Below, piece by piece: positions 1-6,208 of a stretch of DNA of 9,762 nucleotides. This stretch comes from Deferribacteres bacterium (GTDB taxonomy: Bacteria; Nitrospirota; Thermodesulfovibrionia; UBA6902). The first letter of the stretch is position 1. Each line of letters opens with the position of its first letter. A model generated the notes under the pieces. It was not told where the DNA came from, did no database searches, and saw nothing but the letters and a program-made list of their open reading frames with translations. Made by a program: the position numbers and the translations under genes. Where the stretch lies: positions 1 to 9,762 of the forward strand of contig JAUVPO010000052.1 in the NCBI GenBank assembly GCA_030598625.1, in the 5' to 3' direction.

Positions 1-6
1 ACATAA

Positions 7-147
7 CCTGCGCGAAGCATCAACACATGGCTTACTGCTTCAGCCTCGGAAGGGACCTCCCGCAAAGTCGGTATAAAAATATTCGAAAAACGCATAACTG
101 ACTCTCTCAAAGGTATTGAATTTTATAACAGCGATGTTAAAACGTAA
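7..147 (+). other. Short unrecognised open reading frame, possible 3' end of a decayed gene
   Basis: An open frame runs from just after an in-frame TAA at 4-6 to a TAA at 145-147, giving 46 codons without a convincing start (no in-frame ATG). The translation ends with a charged, helix-like stretch (KIFEKRITDSLKGIEFYN). That looks more like the C-terminus of a real protein than random sequence, but I do not recognise a family. The stop at 4-6 means that, if it is a gene end, it is either broken just upstream or read in another frame at the left edge. It sits next to a truncated PAS gene, so the whole left edge may be degraded sequence. It could equally be chance. Confidence 0.2.
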
Positions 148-256
148 GTATTTTATCATATGCTTCTTCCTAATTAAAGATTTATTTTATTGATTGCATC
201 AATTATCCAGGCCGTTTTCAGGGTCGGGATTAATAATTTTCCAAATTATGCCGTAA
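148..256. other. Short AT-rich stretch without a recognisable gene
   Basis: All plus-strand frames contain stops here and I find no convincing promoter or terminator. A 6-bp inverted repeat (ATTGAT/ATCAAT, 189-203) is too weak and AT-rich to call. An in-frame TAA at 254-256 closes the PAS reading frame that continues downstream. A short alternative-frame stretch around 198-235 translates to something like QAVFRV, faintly reminiscent of the segment before the end of a PAS domain, but this is too short to rely on. Confidence 0.3.
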
Positions 257-865
257 TATAGAATACCAATTGATGACAGCGGATCTCCGATAAGAGATGA
301 CAAAGGAAATATCACGGGCGTTGTTCTGGTATTTCACGATATTACCGAACGCAAAAAAATAGAAAAAGAAATAAAGAAGTCAAAGGCCGAATGGGAAATG
401 ACGTTTGATAATGCCACCGAGCTTATAGCGCTTGTTAATAAAGAGTTTAAAATAACGAGATGCAATAAGAGCTTTGCTGAATTCACGCAAAAACCGTTTC
501 AGATGATAGTCGGCAATAAATACACTGATTTTATACCGTTTGATCCTGAACAGCTTAAACAGGCAGACTTAACGACCAGGGCCGAAATAAAGACGGACAC
601 CGGACGCTGGCTATATTTAGGCTGCTGTCATATTCAAAATAAAGAGAATGCGTTTCTGCACACAATCATTACGGCAACGGACATAACTGCCATGAAAAAT
701 ACCCAGCACAGGCTTATAGAGTCCGAGAGTGAACTAAAAAAAAGGGTGAAAGACCTCGAGAAATTTTATGAAATGGCAATAAGCAGGGAAGTGAAGATGA
801 AAGAGTTGAAGTCCGAAATAGCAAAATTAAATAAAAAGTTTGCAAAGGACCACGATCAAAAATAA
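257..865 (+). pseudogene. 5'-truncated PAS-domain sensory protein (remnant)
   Basis: The frame is open from 257, directly after a TAA at 254-256, to the TAA at 863-865. No ATG, GTG or TTG occurs before the ATG at 398. The first part encodes the end of a PAS domain: IPIDDSGSPIRD, then GNITGVVLVFHDITERKK, the typical last strand and exit helix. The N-terminal half of that domain and any upstream domains are missing. From 398 a second PAS domain of about 97 residues follows, ending in TDIT. A predicted coiled coil of about 50 residues comes next, with the FYEMAISREVKMKELK pattern often seen after PAS domains in sensor proteins. No histidine kinase, GGDEF or other output domain is present. I infer a decayed gene whose 3' part survives. 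Translation from 398 (weak AAAGG about 11 nt upstream) could still give a 155-residue PAS/coiled-coil protein. It converges on ftsZ and has no evident link to division. Confidence 0.65.
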
Positions 866-883
866 AACAGACCCGCAATAAAA

Positions 884-930
884 GCCAAATTTAAAATCCG
901 GAAGATTAATCCAAATAATGCATCTTCCGG
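884..930 (-). terminator. Probable intrinsic terminator of the ftsZ transcript (may act on both strands)
   Basis: A perfect 9-bp inverted repeat, CCGGAAGAT at 898-906 and ATCTTCCGG at 922-930, encloses a 15-nt loop. It starts directly beside the ftsZ stop codon (932-934). Read on the minus strand, the 3' arm is followed by ATTTTAAATTT, a moderately U-rich tail. On the plus strand, TTTTT lies at 940-944, about 9 nt past the stem, so it may also stop transcription from the PAS remnant. The position between two convergent genes supports a terminator. The interrupted U-tract makes its strength uncertain. Confidence 0.65.
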
Positions 931-931
931 G

Positions 932-2077
932 TCAAGTAGTTTTTACATCCCTACTATCATTAAAGCCGTTTTCCCTCATGAATGTCGGGATATCGAGATA
1001 ATCCTCACTATTGTTCATAATAGCATCCTTGGACAAAATCCTGCTTGCCCCTTCCAGCTTGTTAATGTTTTTTGACGGCCTCCATTTATCATACGAAGGC
1101 ATTACAGATCTGGGCTTTTCTTCAAATCCCGTTGCTATTACCGTAACTACTATTTTGTCATCAAGATCAGGATCAATCACTGAACCGAAGATTATTTCAA
1201 CATCATCATCTGCAGCGTCCCGGATGAGGCTGGCCGCTTCATGAATATCATGAAAGGAAAGTGAGGAACCGCCGGTGATATTTATCAATACACCTTTAGC
1301 GCCGTCAATGGAGGTCTCCTCCAACAGGGGGCTTTTGATCGCCATCCTGGCTGCATTTACCGCCCTGTTTTCGCCTTCGGCGCTGCCGATACCCATAAGG
1401 GCCCTTCCACTATCCGACAATATCGTCCTGATGTCGGCAAAATCCTGGTTGATCAGCCCTGGAACAAGAATTAAATCAGAGATCCCCCTTACAGCCTGTC
1501 TTAATACATCGTTTGCGATATTCAGTGCGTGAAGCCAGGACGTATGTTTCTCTGTAATATCCAGCAACCTGTTGTTATGGATAATTATAATTGTGTCAAC
1601 ATGTTTTTTCAGTTCCTTTATCCCCAGCTCAGCGTTTCTGGCACGCTTGTTTCCTTCAAAAAGAAACGGTCTGGTCACCACTGCCGCCGTAAGAATACCC
1701 TGCTCTTTCGCAACCTCTGCTATAATAGGAGATGCCCCGGTTCCCGTTCCACCGCCCATGCCTGCCGTTATGAACACCATGTCCGCTCCGTCCAGCGCCT
1801 CTTCTATCAAGTCTCTGTCGTCCAATGCCGCCTGTCTTCCAACTTCGGGATTCGCGCCTGCGCCAAGCCCTTTAGTCAAGGAATTCCCTATTTGTATGCG
1901 CTGATGCGCAAGGGATGATTCGAGCGCCTGGGCGTCCGTATTTACGGCAATGAATTCAACGCCTTGCAGACTCGATGCTATCATACTGTTTACGGCATTA
2001 CTACCACCTCCGCCTATGCCCGCTATTTTAATTTTCGCGGTCTTGTTTTGCACCTCTTCCATTTCAAAAATCTTCAT
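932..2077 (-). CDS. ftsZ: Cell division protein FtsZ, tubulin-like GTPase
   Basis: FtsZ polymerises with GTP at midcell into the Z-ring that recruits the divisome. The 381-residue length is normal. Visible motifs are the N-terminal GIGGGGSNAVN nucleotide loop (20-30), NTDAQAL (46-52), the tubulin signature GGGTGTG (108-114), the T7 synergy loop NQDFAD (N210, D212, D215, needed for GTP hydrolysis across the subunit interface), a short variable linker (about 320-357), and the C-terminal peptide YLDIPTFMREN (360-370) that binds FtsA. The guanine-pocket segments are unusual: HNN at 167-169 where most family members have PND, and HAL at 183-185 where they have an AF pair whose Phe stacks on the base. 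The ATG is preceded by AAAGGAGGG. A second Met at residue 6 is possible but too far from that site. It is the last gene of the cluster, 72 nt after ftsA. Confidence 0.98.
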   Translation of the reverse strand: MKIFEMEEVQNKTAKIKIAGIGGGGSNAVNSMIASSLQGVEFIAVNTDAQALESSLAHQRIQIGNSLTKGLGAGANPEVGRQAALDDRDLIEEALDGADMVFITAGMGGGTGTGASPIIAEVAKEQGILTAAVVTRPFLFEGNKRARNAELGIKELKKHVDTIIIIHNNRLLDITEKHTSWLHALNIANDVLRQAVRGISDLILVPGLINQDFADIRTILSDSGRALMGIGSAEGENRAVNAARMAIKSPLLEETSIDGAKGVLINITGGSSLSFHDIHEAASLIRDAADDDVEIIFGSVIDPDLDDKIVVTVIATGFEEKPRSVMPSYDKWRPSKNINKLEGASRILSKDAIMNNSEDYLDIPTFMRENGFNDSRDVKTT

Positions 2078-2149
2078 AAACCCTCCTTTAAAAAAATTTA
2101 TAAGCCTTTAATCACGGTTTCTGTTATTCCAGCCAAAAACAATAAAAAA
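2078..2149 (-). other. ftsA-ftsZ intercistronic leader, 72 nt
   Basis: This is the only sizeable gap within the cluster. It is AT-rich and ends in the ftsZ ribosome binding site. A TTGGCT followed about 18 nt later by ATTAAA could be read as a weak sigma-70-type promoter on the minus strand, but the match is poor. An ftsZ-proximal promoter is known in several bacteria, so the gap deserves a transcript-start check. I see no clear hairpin or operator in it. Confidence 0.3.
2081..2089 (-). promoter_or_regulatory. Strong ribosome binding site of ftsZ
   Basis: Read on the minus strand, AAAGGAGGG lies 3 nt before the ATG at 2077 (4 nt if counted from GGAGG). It is the best Shine-Dalgarno match in the cluster, though closely spaced. 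It fixes the start at 2077, because the next Met is about 19 nt from the site. It fits FtsZ being needed at higher levels than its operon partners. Confidence 0.75.
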
Positions 2150-3505
2150 TCATTGACTACGCAGATTCAAGGCATCTCCAAGCAATGTTTTCATTTTTAT
2201 TTTAATCCCGTCAAACATATTGCCGCCTTCAAATCCACGTTCCGTCAAACTCTCTTCCGCTCCATAAAAAGCCAATCCTACACCTGTAGCATATGCCGGA
2301 TCGTATATAATATCCGAAACACTCCCGATGCCGACAGGGCTTCCGATCCTGACGGGAAGTTCAAGTATGTTCTCGGCCATTACATCCATCCCTTCCATAA
2401 GGACCGCGCCGCCGGTAAGCACTATTCCTGAGTTCAGGCCCTTATGAAAACCCTTGCCTGTTATCTCCTCCTTAATCAGGGCAAACAGTTCTTCAGCGCG
2501 CGGCTGCAGTATCTCGACAAGATAGCGTCTTGGTATTCTCCTGCCTGTTTTTCCGTCAACACGTCCTGTCTCTACCTCTTCATCTTCATTAATCAGAGAT
2601 ATCATTGAACAACCGTGCGTCTTTTTCAGAATCTCGGCATGCCTGGTAGGTATCCTCATGCCTATTGCGATATCATTTGTAAAATTATTGCCTCCCAAAT
2701 CCAATACAGCAGAATGACAAATATGCCCTTCCTGAAAAAGCGCTATATCAGTCGTGCCGCCACCGATATCAATAACCGCGACCCCGAGGTCTTTTTCATC
2801 ATGTGTAAGAACGGCATCTGCGGAAGCAAGAGGCTGAAATACGACATCGACCACATCAATTCCATTTTTTTTGCAACTTTTAATCAGATTCTGCACTGAC
2901 ATTGCCATGGCAGTGATTATCCGGACATCAGTTTCAAGCCTTACACCGCCCATTCCACGAGGATCGGTGATTCCCTTCTGTCCGTTTACGGCAAATCCAA
3001 CAGGGATGACGTGAAGTATGTCCCTGTCAAACGGAATTGCCACCGCCCTGGCTGCGTCTATGACACTATCGACTTCCTTCCGCCCTATCTCTTTTTCTTT
3101 TACAGCTATGACTCCCTGACTTAAAAGACAATTTATATGTCCCCCCGTTATTCCTATCTGAACAGCTTTTATGTCAACGCCCGCCATTTTCTCAGCTTCC
3201 TGCACAGCTTCTTTAATTGAATCTGCGGCGCTCTCGATGTTAGTCACAACACCCTTTTTGATTCCTTTGGAATCGGCAACCCCAACACCGATAATGTTAA
3301 AACCGCGGTCTTTTGTCCCGGTTGAATTAAAACCGCCTTTTAACACCCTACCGGAGATTTCTTCACTGAAAGGCCCCTTTGTTTTTATCTTTCCTGACGG
3401 CCTAATCTCCCCGACAACAGCGCATGTTTTCGTGGTGCCTATATCCAGTCCTACTACAAGCCTGTCATTTTTCAGCGATATATCTTTTAAAAATCCAAAA
3501 GGCAT
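2150..3505 (-). CDS. ftsA: Cell division protein FtsA, actin-like membrane tether of FtsZ
   Basis: FtsA is an actin-family ATPase that anchors FtsZ filaments to the inner membrane and recruits later divisome proteins. Visible parts of the 451-residue protein are the phosphate-1 motif GLDIGTTKTCAVVGE (19-33), the FtsA-specific 1C subdomain (about 92-172), the phosphate-2 motif VIDIGGGTTDIALF (244-257), the adenosine motif GIVLTGGAVLMEGM (360-373), and a C-terminal amphipathic helix, MFDGIKIKMKTLLGDAL (430-446), of the membrane-targeting kind. A segment of about 30 residues (roughly 38-69) separates the first strand from FNIIGVGVADSKG, where most homologues have only a few residues. The ATG lies 2 nt after the ftsQ stop and has no good Shine-Dalgarno, so translation probably depends on coupling to ftsQ. 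The spacing and the adjacent ftsZ support the identification. Confidence 0.97.
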   Translation of the reverse strand: MPFGFLKDISLKNDRLVVGLDIGTTKTCAVVGEIRPSGKIKTKGPFSEEISGRVLKGGFNSTGTKDRGFNIIGVGVADSKGIKKGVVTNIESAADSIKEAVQEAEKMAGVDIKAVQIGITGGHINCLLSQGVIAVKEKEIGRKEVDSVIDAARAVAIPFDRDILHVIPVGFAVNGQKGITDPRGMGGVRLETDVRIITAMAMSVQNLIKSCKKNGIDVVDVVFQPLASADAVLTHDEKDLGVAVIDIGGGTTDIALFQEGHICHSAVLDLGGNNFTNDIAIGMRIPTRHAEILKKTHGCSMISLINEDEEVETGRVDGKTGRRIPRRYLVEILQPRAEELFALIKEEITGKGFHKGLNSGIVLTGGAVLMEGMDVMAENILELPVRIGSPVGIGSVSDIIYDPAYATGVGLAFYGAEESLTERGFEGGNMFDGIKIKMKTLLGDALNLRSQ

Positions 3506-3507
3506 AG

Positions 3508-4281
3508 TTAAGAAGATGTCTTACTTTTAATTGTTTTCATTGGCTTTACAATAACCGAATCCTTAAACCTTAAATCGACGTATTGAATCAGCACCCCCCT
3601 CTTTCTTATCTCGGGTTCAAGCTCCGCCCACCTGTTAAGTTTTTCTGAATAGTCTCCGTAGCCGACTTTAAAGAAATCGCCGTCAACTTTAATTGCAAGC
3701 CCATATGACTCAAGTCCTATTTCTATGAATTCCCTGTTTGAAAAAAAATCTCTTTCAGTCAGGGCGTTCACCAGTTTTAACGCCTCTGAAACGGCTTTTC
3801 TGTTCTTTGGATTTATGTCCTTTATTACAGGAAGGAACGGCGGGCTCTCGCCTTTTATTCTCTCAAGCCTCGTGCCGTCTTCATCAACAAGATAAAGCCG
3901 TTTTTTAATGCGCAAGAGGGCCTTCGGCGTCGCTTCCTCAACTTTAATCATGAGCGTGCCGGGAAACTGTTTTCTCAGCGCCACTTTTTTAATCCATGGA
4001 TTTTGCCTGAGTTCTTTATCAATATCCTCGAATTGAAGATCAAAAAGAAGCGCATCTTTTCTTATCTTCAGTCCGCTTATAATATCTTTTTTATCGAGAT
4101 GAAAATTACCGGACACCAGTATCTCCCTCAATTGAACTTTCCGGGCCAGATATTTAACTCCCGGCACCGCTATTAAAAAAAAGACGACTATCAATAAAAA
4201 GAACGCTCCTCTCTTAAAAAATATCCCTAATTTCTCGCCGCGTCTATATGCTGATTTGTGTTTTTTATTCTTTGAGCGCAA
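3508..4281 (-). CDS. ftsQ: Cell division protein FtsQ (DivIB family), POTRA domain
   Basis: FtsQ is a bitopic inner-membrane protein that links the cytoplasmic division machinery to septal peptidoglycan synthases through FtsB and FtsL. The 257-residue protein has a very basic cytoplasmic N-terminus (KNKKHKSAYRRGEK), one membrane segment (about 24-46), a POTRA domain starting at VQLREILVSGNFHLDKKDI (about 49-119, containing NPWIKKVALRKQFPGTL) and the beta-rich FtsQ/DivIB domain, which includes YLVDEDGTRLE (130-140) and ends with VDLRFKDSVIVKP. The start is a TTG at 4281: an in-frame TAA lies three codons upstream, no early ATG or GTG precedes the membrane segment, and GAGGAG sits 10 nt before it. 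The gene overlaps the end of ddl by 17 nt. The sequence is divergent, as usual for FtsQ; position and architecture carry the call. Confidence 0.93.
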   Translation of the reverse strand: MRSKNKKHKSAYRRGEKLGIFFKRGAFFLLIVVFFLIAVPGVKYLARKVQLREILVSGNFHLDKKDIISGLKIRKDALLFDLQFEDIDKELRQNPWIKKVALRKQFPGTLMIKVEEATPKALLRIKKRLYLVDEDGTRLERIKGESPPFLPVIKDINPKNRKAVSEALKLVNALTERDFFSNREFIEIGLESYGLAIKVDGDFFKVGYGDYSEKLNRWAELEPEIRKRGVLIQYVDLRFKDSVIVKPMKTIKSKTSS

Positions 4282-5257
4282 GATGTATTATCTCCTCTAT
4301 AAGATCGTTAAAGCTTAAGCCGGCGGATTTGGCAATCTTTGGAAGCAGACTCATTGCGGTCATGCCGGGCAATGTATTAACCTCAAGAATGTATGGCGAA
4401 TTATTTTCATCTATCATAAAATCCACCCTGGTTGCTCCTGAACATCCAAGAGAGCGGTGTGCTCTGAGGGCCATGTTCATTGTATTTTCAAATGTCGTCT
4501 CATCAATTTCCGGGGGTATTATATAATCGGTAAATCCCGACGTATATTTGGCCTCATAGTTATAAAATTCCAATGACGGTCTTACTTCCACACCGCCAAG
4601 CGCCTTGTCACCGAGGACCCCTATATGGACTTCTTTTCCTTTTATGAATTTTTCAACCATTACCCTCCGTCCGAATGAAAATGTTTTTTCCAGGCAGGGA
4701 GTAAGTCCGTTTTTTTCTTTAACGATGCTGACTCCTATACTGGAGCCCTCCGCAGCCGGCTTGACGACCCATGGCAATTCAAACGGAGGTTCAGGAATAT
4801 TGGGGAAAGTATACTCTCCTGTAATGTCTGTTTCTTCATTTTGCCGTTTTCCCTTCTCTCCGCGCTTTCCGGTCCTCCCTGCCCTTTTGACTACAAAAAA
4901 AGGAGCTACGGGCAATCCATGATAAGAAAAGATCTTCTTTGACGCTTCCTTATCCATGGCCAGAGCTGAAGCCAATACCCCGGACCCCGTACAAGAGATC
5001 CCCAGGACTTCCAGTAATCCCTGTATGGCCCCGTTTTCTCCCACCCCCCCGTGCAGGGCGAGAAAAGCAAGTTTCACTTTTTCTTTTTTCAGTACCTGAA
5101 CAATGTCCTTGCCGACATCTATAAGCGCGGGATTATAACCGAGATCATGCAGGTTCTGATATATTGCAAGACCGCTTCTCATTGATACATCTCGCTCGGA
5201 AGATTGTCCTCCCATTAAAACGCCTATTTTCTTTTTTGTAACCAATCCCTTACCCAT
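4265..5257 (-). CDS. ddl: D-alanine--D-alanine ligase
   Basis: Ddl joins two D-alanines using ATP, giving the dipeptide that MurF adds to the peptidoglycan precursor in the cytoplasm. The 330-residue protein shows the family motifs in order: GGQSSERDVSM (16-26, with Glu21 for the first substrate), LHGGVGENGAIQG (68-80), CTGSG (89-93), MDK (101-103), the ATP-grasp strand WVVKPAAEGSSIGVS (163-177), VEKFIKGKEVHIGV (201-214), the omega-loop segment FYNYEAKYTSG (231-241), RVDF (277-280, with Arg277 and Asp279) and LEVNTLPGMT (291-300, with Glu292 and Asn294 as metal and ATP ligands). All expected catalytic residues appear present. A Lys/Arg/Gly-rich insertion occupies about 125-158 before the ATP-grasp strand. 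The ATG is 11 nt after the murB stop. It has no close Shine-Dalgarno (AAGGAG lies over 20 nt upstream), which suggests coupling to murB. Confidence 0.97.
   Translation of the reverse strand: MGKGLVTKKKIGVLMGGQSSERDVSMRSGLAIYQNLHDLGYNPALIDVGKDIVQVLKKEKVKLAFLALHGGVGENGAIQGLLEVLGISCTGSGVLASALAMDKEASKKIFSYHGLPVAPFFVVKRAGRTGKRGEKGKRQNEETDITGEYTFPNIPEPPFELPWVVKPAAEGSSIGVSIVKEKNGLTPCLEKTFSFGRRVMVEKFIKGKEVHIGVLGDKALGGVEVRPSLEFYNYEAKYTSGFTDYIIPPEIDETTFENTMNMALRAHRSLGCSGATRVDFMIDENNSPYILEVNTLPGMTAMSLLPKIAKSAGLSFNDLIEEIIHLALKE
4292..4297 (-). promoter_or_regulatory. Ribosome binding site supporting the TTG start of ftsQ
   Basis: GAGGAG on the minus strand lies 10 nt before the TTG at 4281, inside the last codons of ddl. 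With the in-frame stop just upstream, it makes TTG the only plausible initiation codon for a full-length FtsQ with its basic N-terminus and membrane anchor. Confidence 0.65.
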
Positions 5258-5268
5258 TTTAAATGCGC

Positions 5269-6204
5269 TTAATTTAGTTTCTCCTTACCTATGATTTTTA
5301 TTTCCGGCTCCAGTTCAATGCCGCTGTATTCCTTTACTCCCGCCTTAACGGTTTCCATAAGCGCTATGAAATCACTGCCCGTGGCCTCTCCCCTGTTAAT
5401 AAAATAATTCGCATGCACCCTGCTCACTTCCACACCGCCTTTTCTCACTCCTTTATATCCGGCGGACTCTATCAGCTTGCCTGCCGCGTCTCCTTCAGGG
5501 TTTTTAAAGACACATCCTGCCGAGAGTTCTTCAAGGGGCTGTGCGGACCTTTTCTTTTTCAGGAATTCATTTGTACGTTTGGCCACTTCATCTGGATTGT
5601 CCTTTTCAAGAATAATATTAGCGCTCAAAATTATTGACCCTTCAGGCAGATTCGAGTTCCTGTATGAAAAACCGATTTCATCCTTATCTAAAATTGTAAT
5701 CTCTCCGTGCATATTCATTACCGCAATAGAAACAACAACATCTTTAATCTCGGCGCCGAAAGACCCGGCATTCATATAAACGGCGCCGCCGAGATATCCC
5801 GGTATCCCGACAAGCGCTTCTATTCCGGCGTATCCATTTTTCCGGGCATAGTTTACAAAGCTTGCAAGAGGCACTCCGGCCCCTGTGTATAAAACAACTT
5901 TCCTGTCATCGCTCTCCCTTACATATTCCATACTTCTAAAGGCCTTCAAAGATACCGCTATACCCTTAATCGCTCCGTCTCCGACAAGCAGATTCGTCCC
6001 GGCCCCAAAAACAAACACCGGAATTTTTTCTCTTTCAGCGGCAAATAGTACGTTTTTCAACGATACAACATCCTCCGGGAATACCATTATCTCAACGGGG
6101 CCGCCGATTCTTAAATGTGTATGGACCGACATCGGCTCATCGAACTTTATCGTTCCCCTGAAAAGTCCTTTATCAAACACCTCTTTCATTTCTTTGGAGA
6201 TCAA
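5269..6204 (-). CDS. murB: UDP-N-acetylenolpyruvoylglucosamine reductase MurB
   Basis: MurB is a cytoplasmic flavoenzyme that reduces UDP-GlcNAc-enolpyruvate to UDP-MurNAc with NADPH. The 311-residue protein has the FAD-binding segments HTHLRIGGPVEIMVFP (28-43), FGAGTNLLVGDGAIKG (66-81) and GIPGYLGGAVYMNAGSFG (133-150), then the catalytic SYRNSNL (Arg182), SAGCVFKNP (228-236) and the C-terminal LEPEIKIIG with the conserved Glu (about 301). The absence of the extra loop of the E. coli enzyme makes it type II. Residue 231 is Cys at the position that is the proton-donor Ser in E. coli MurB; Cys also occurs in some natural type II enzymes. The start is a TTG, 4 nt after the murC stop, with AAAGGA 10 nt upstream. 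An ATG five codons in (6189) is possible but has no ribosome binding site. Confidence 0.97.
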   Translation of the reverse strand: MISKEMKEVFDKGLFRGTIKFDEPMSVHTHLRIGGPVEIMVFPEDVVSLKNVLFAAEREKIPVFVFGAGTNLLVGDGAIKGIAVSLKAFRSMEYVRESDDRKVVLYTGAGVPLASFVNYARKNGYAGIEALVGIPGYLGGAVYMNAGSFGAEIKDVVVSIAVMNMHGEITILDKDEIGFSYRNSNLPEGSIILSANIILEKDNPDEVAKRTNEFLKKKRSAQPLEELSAGCVFKNPEGDAAGKLIESAGYKGVRKGGVEVSRVHANYFINRGEATGSDFIALMETVKAGVKEYSGIELEPEIKIIGKEKLN

Positions 6205-6208
6205 TTGT

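Noticed and set aside
189..203. Inverted repeat ATTGAT/ATCAAT as a terminator or operator
   Set aside because: The stem is only 6 AT-rich base pairs with a 3-nt loop and no suitable T-run after it.
2095..2135. Sigma-70-type promoter in front of ftsZ
   Set aside because: TTGGCT and ATTAAA are poor matches in AT-rich sequence and would be expected by chance. It is kept only as a question in the leader entry.
1011..2431. Several plus-strand open frames of 77-155 codons opposite ftsZ and ftsA
   Set aside because: They lie antisense to strongly conserved genes, show no domain-like sequence of their own, and are explained as shadows of the real minus-strand frames.
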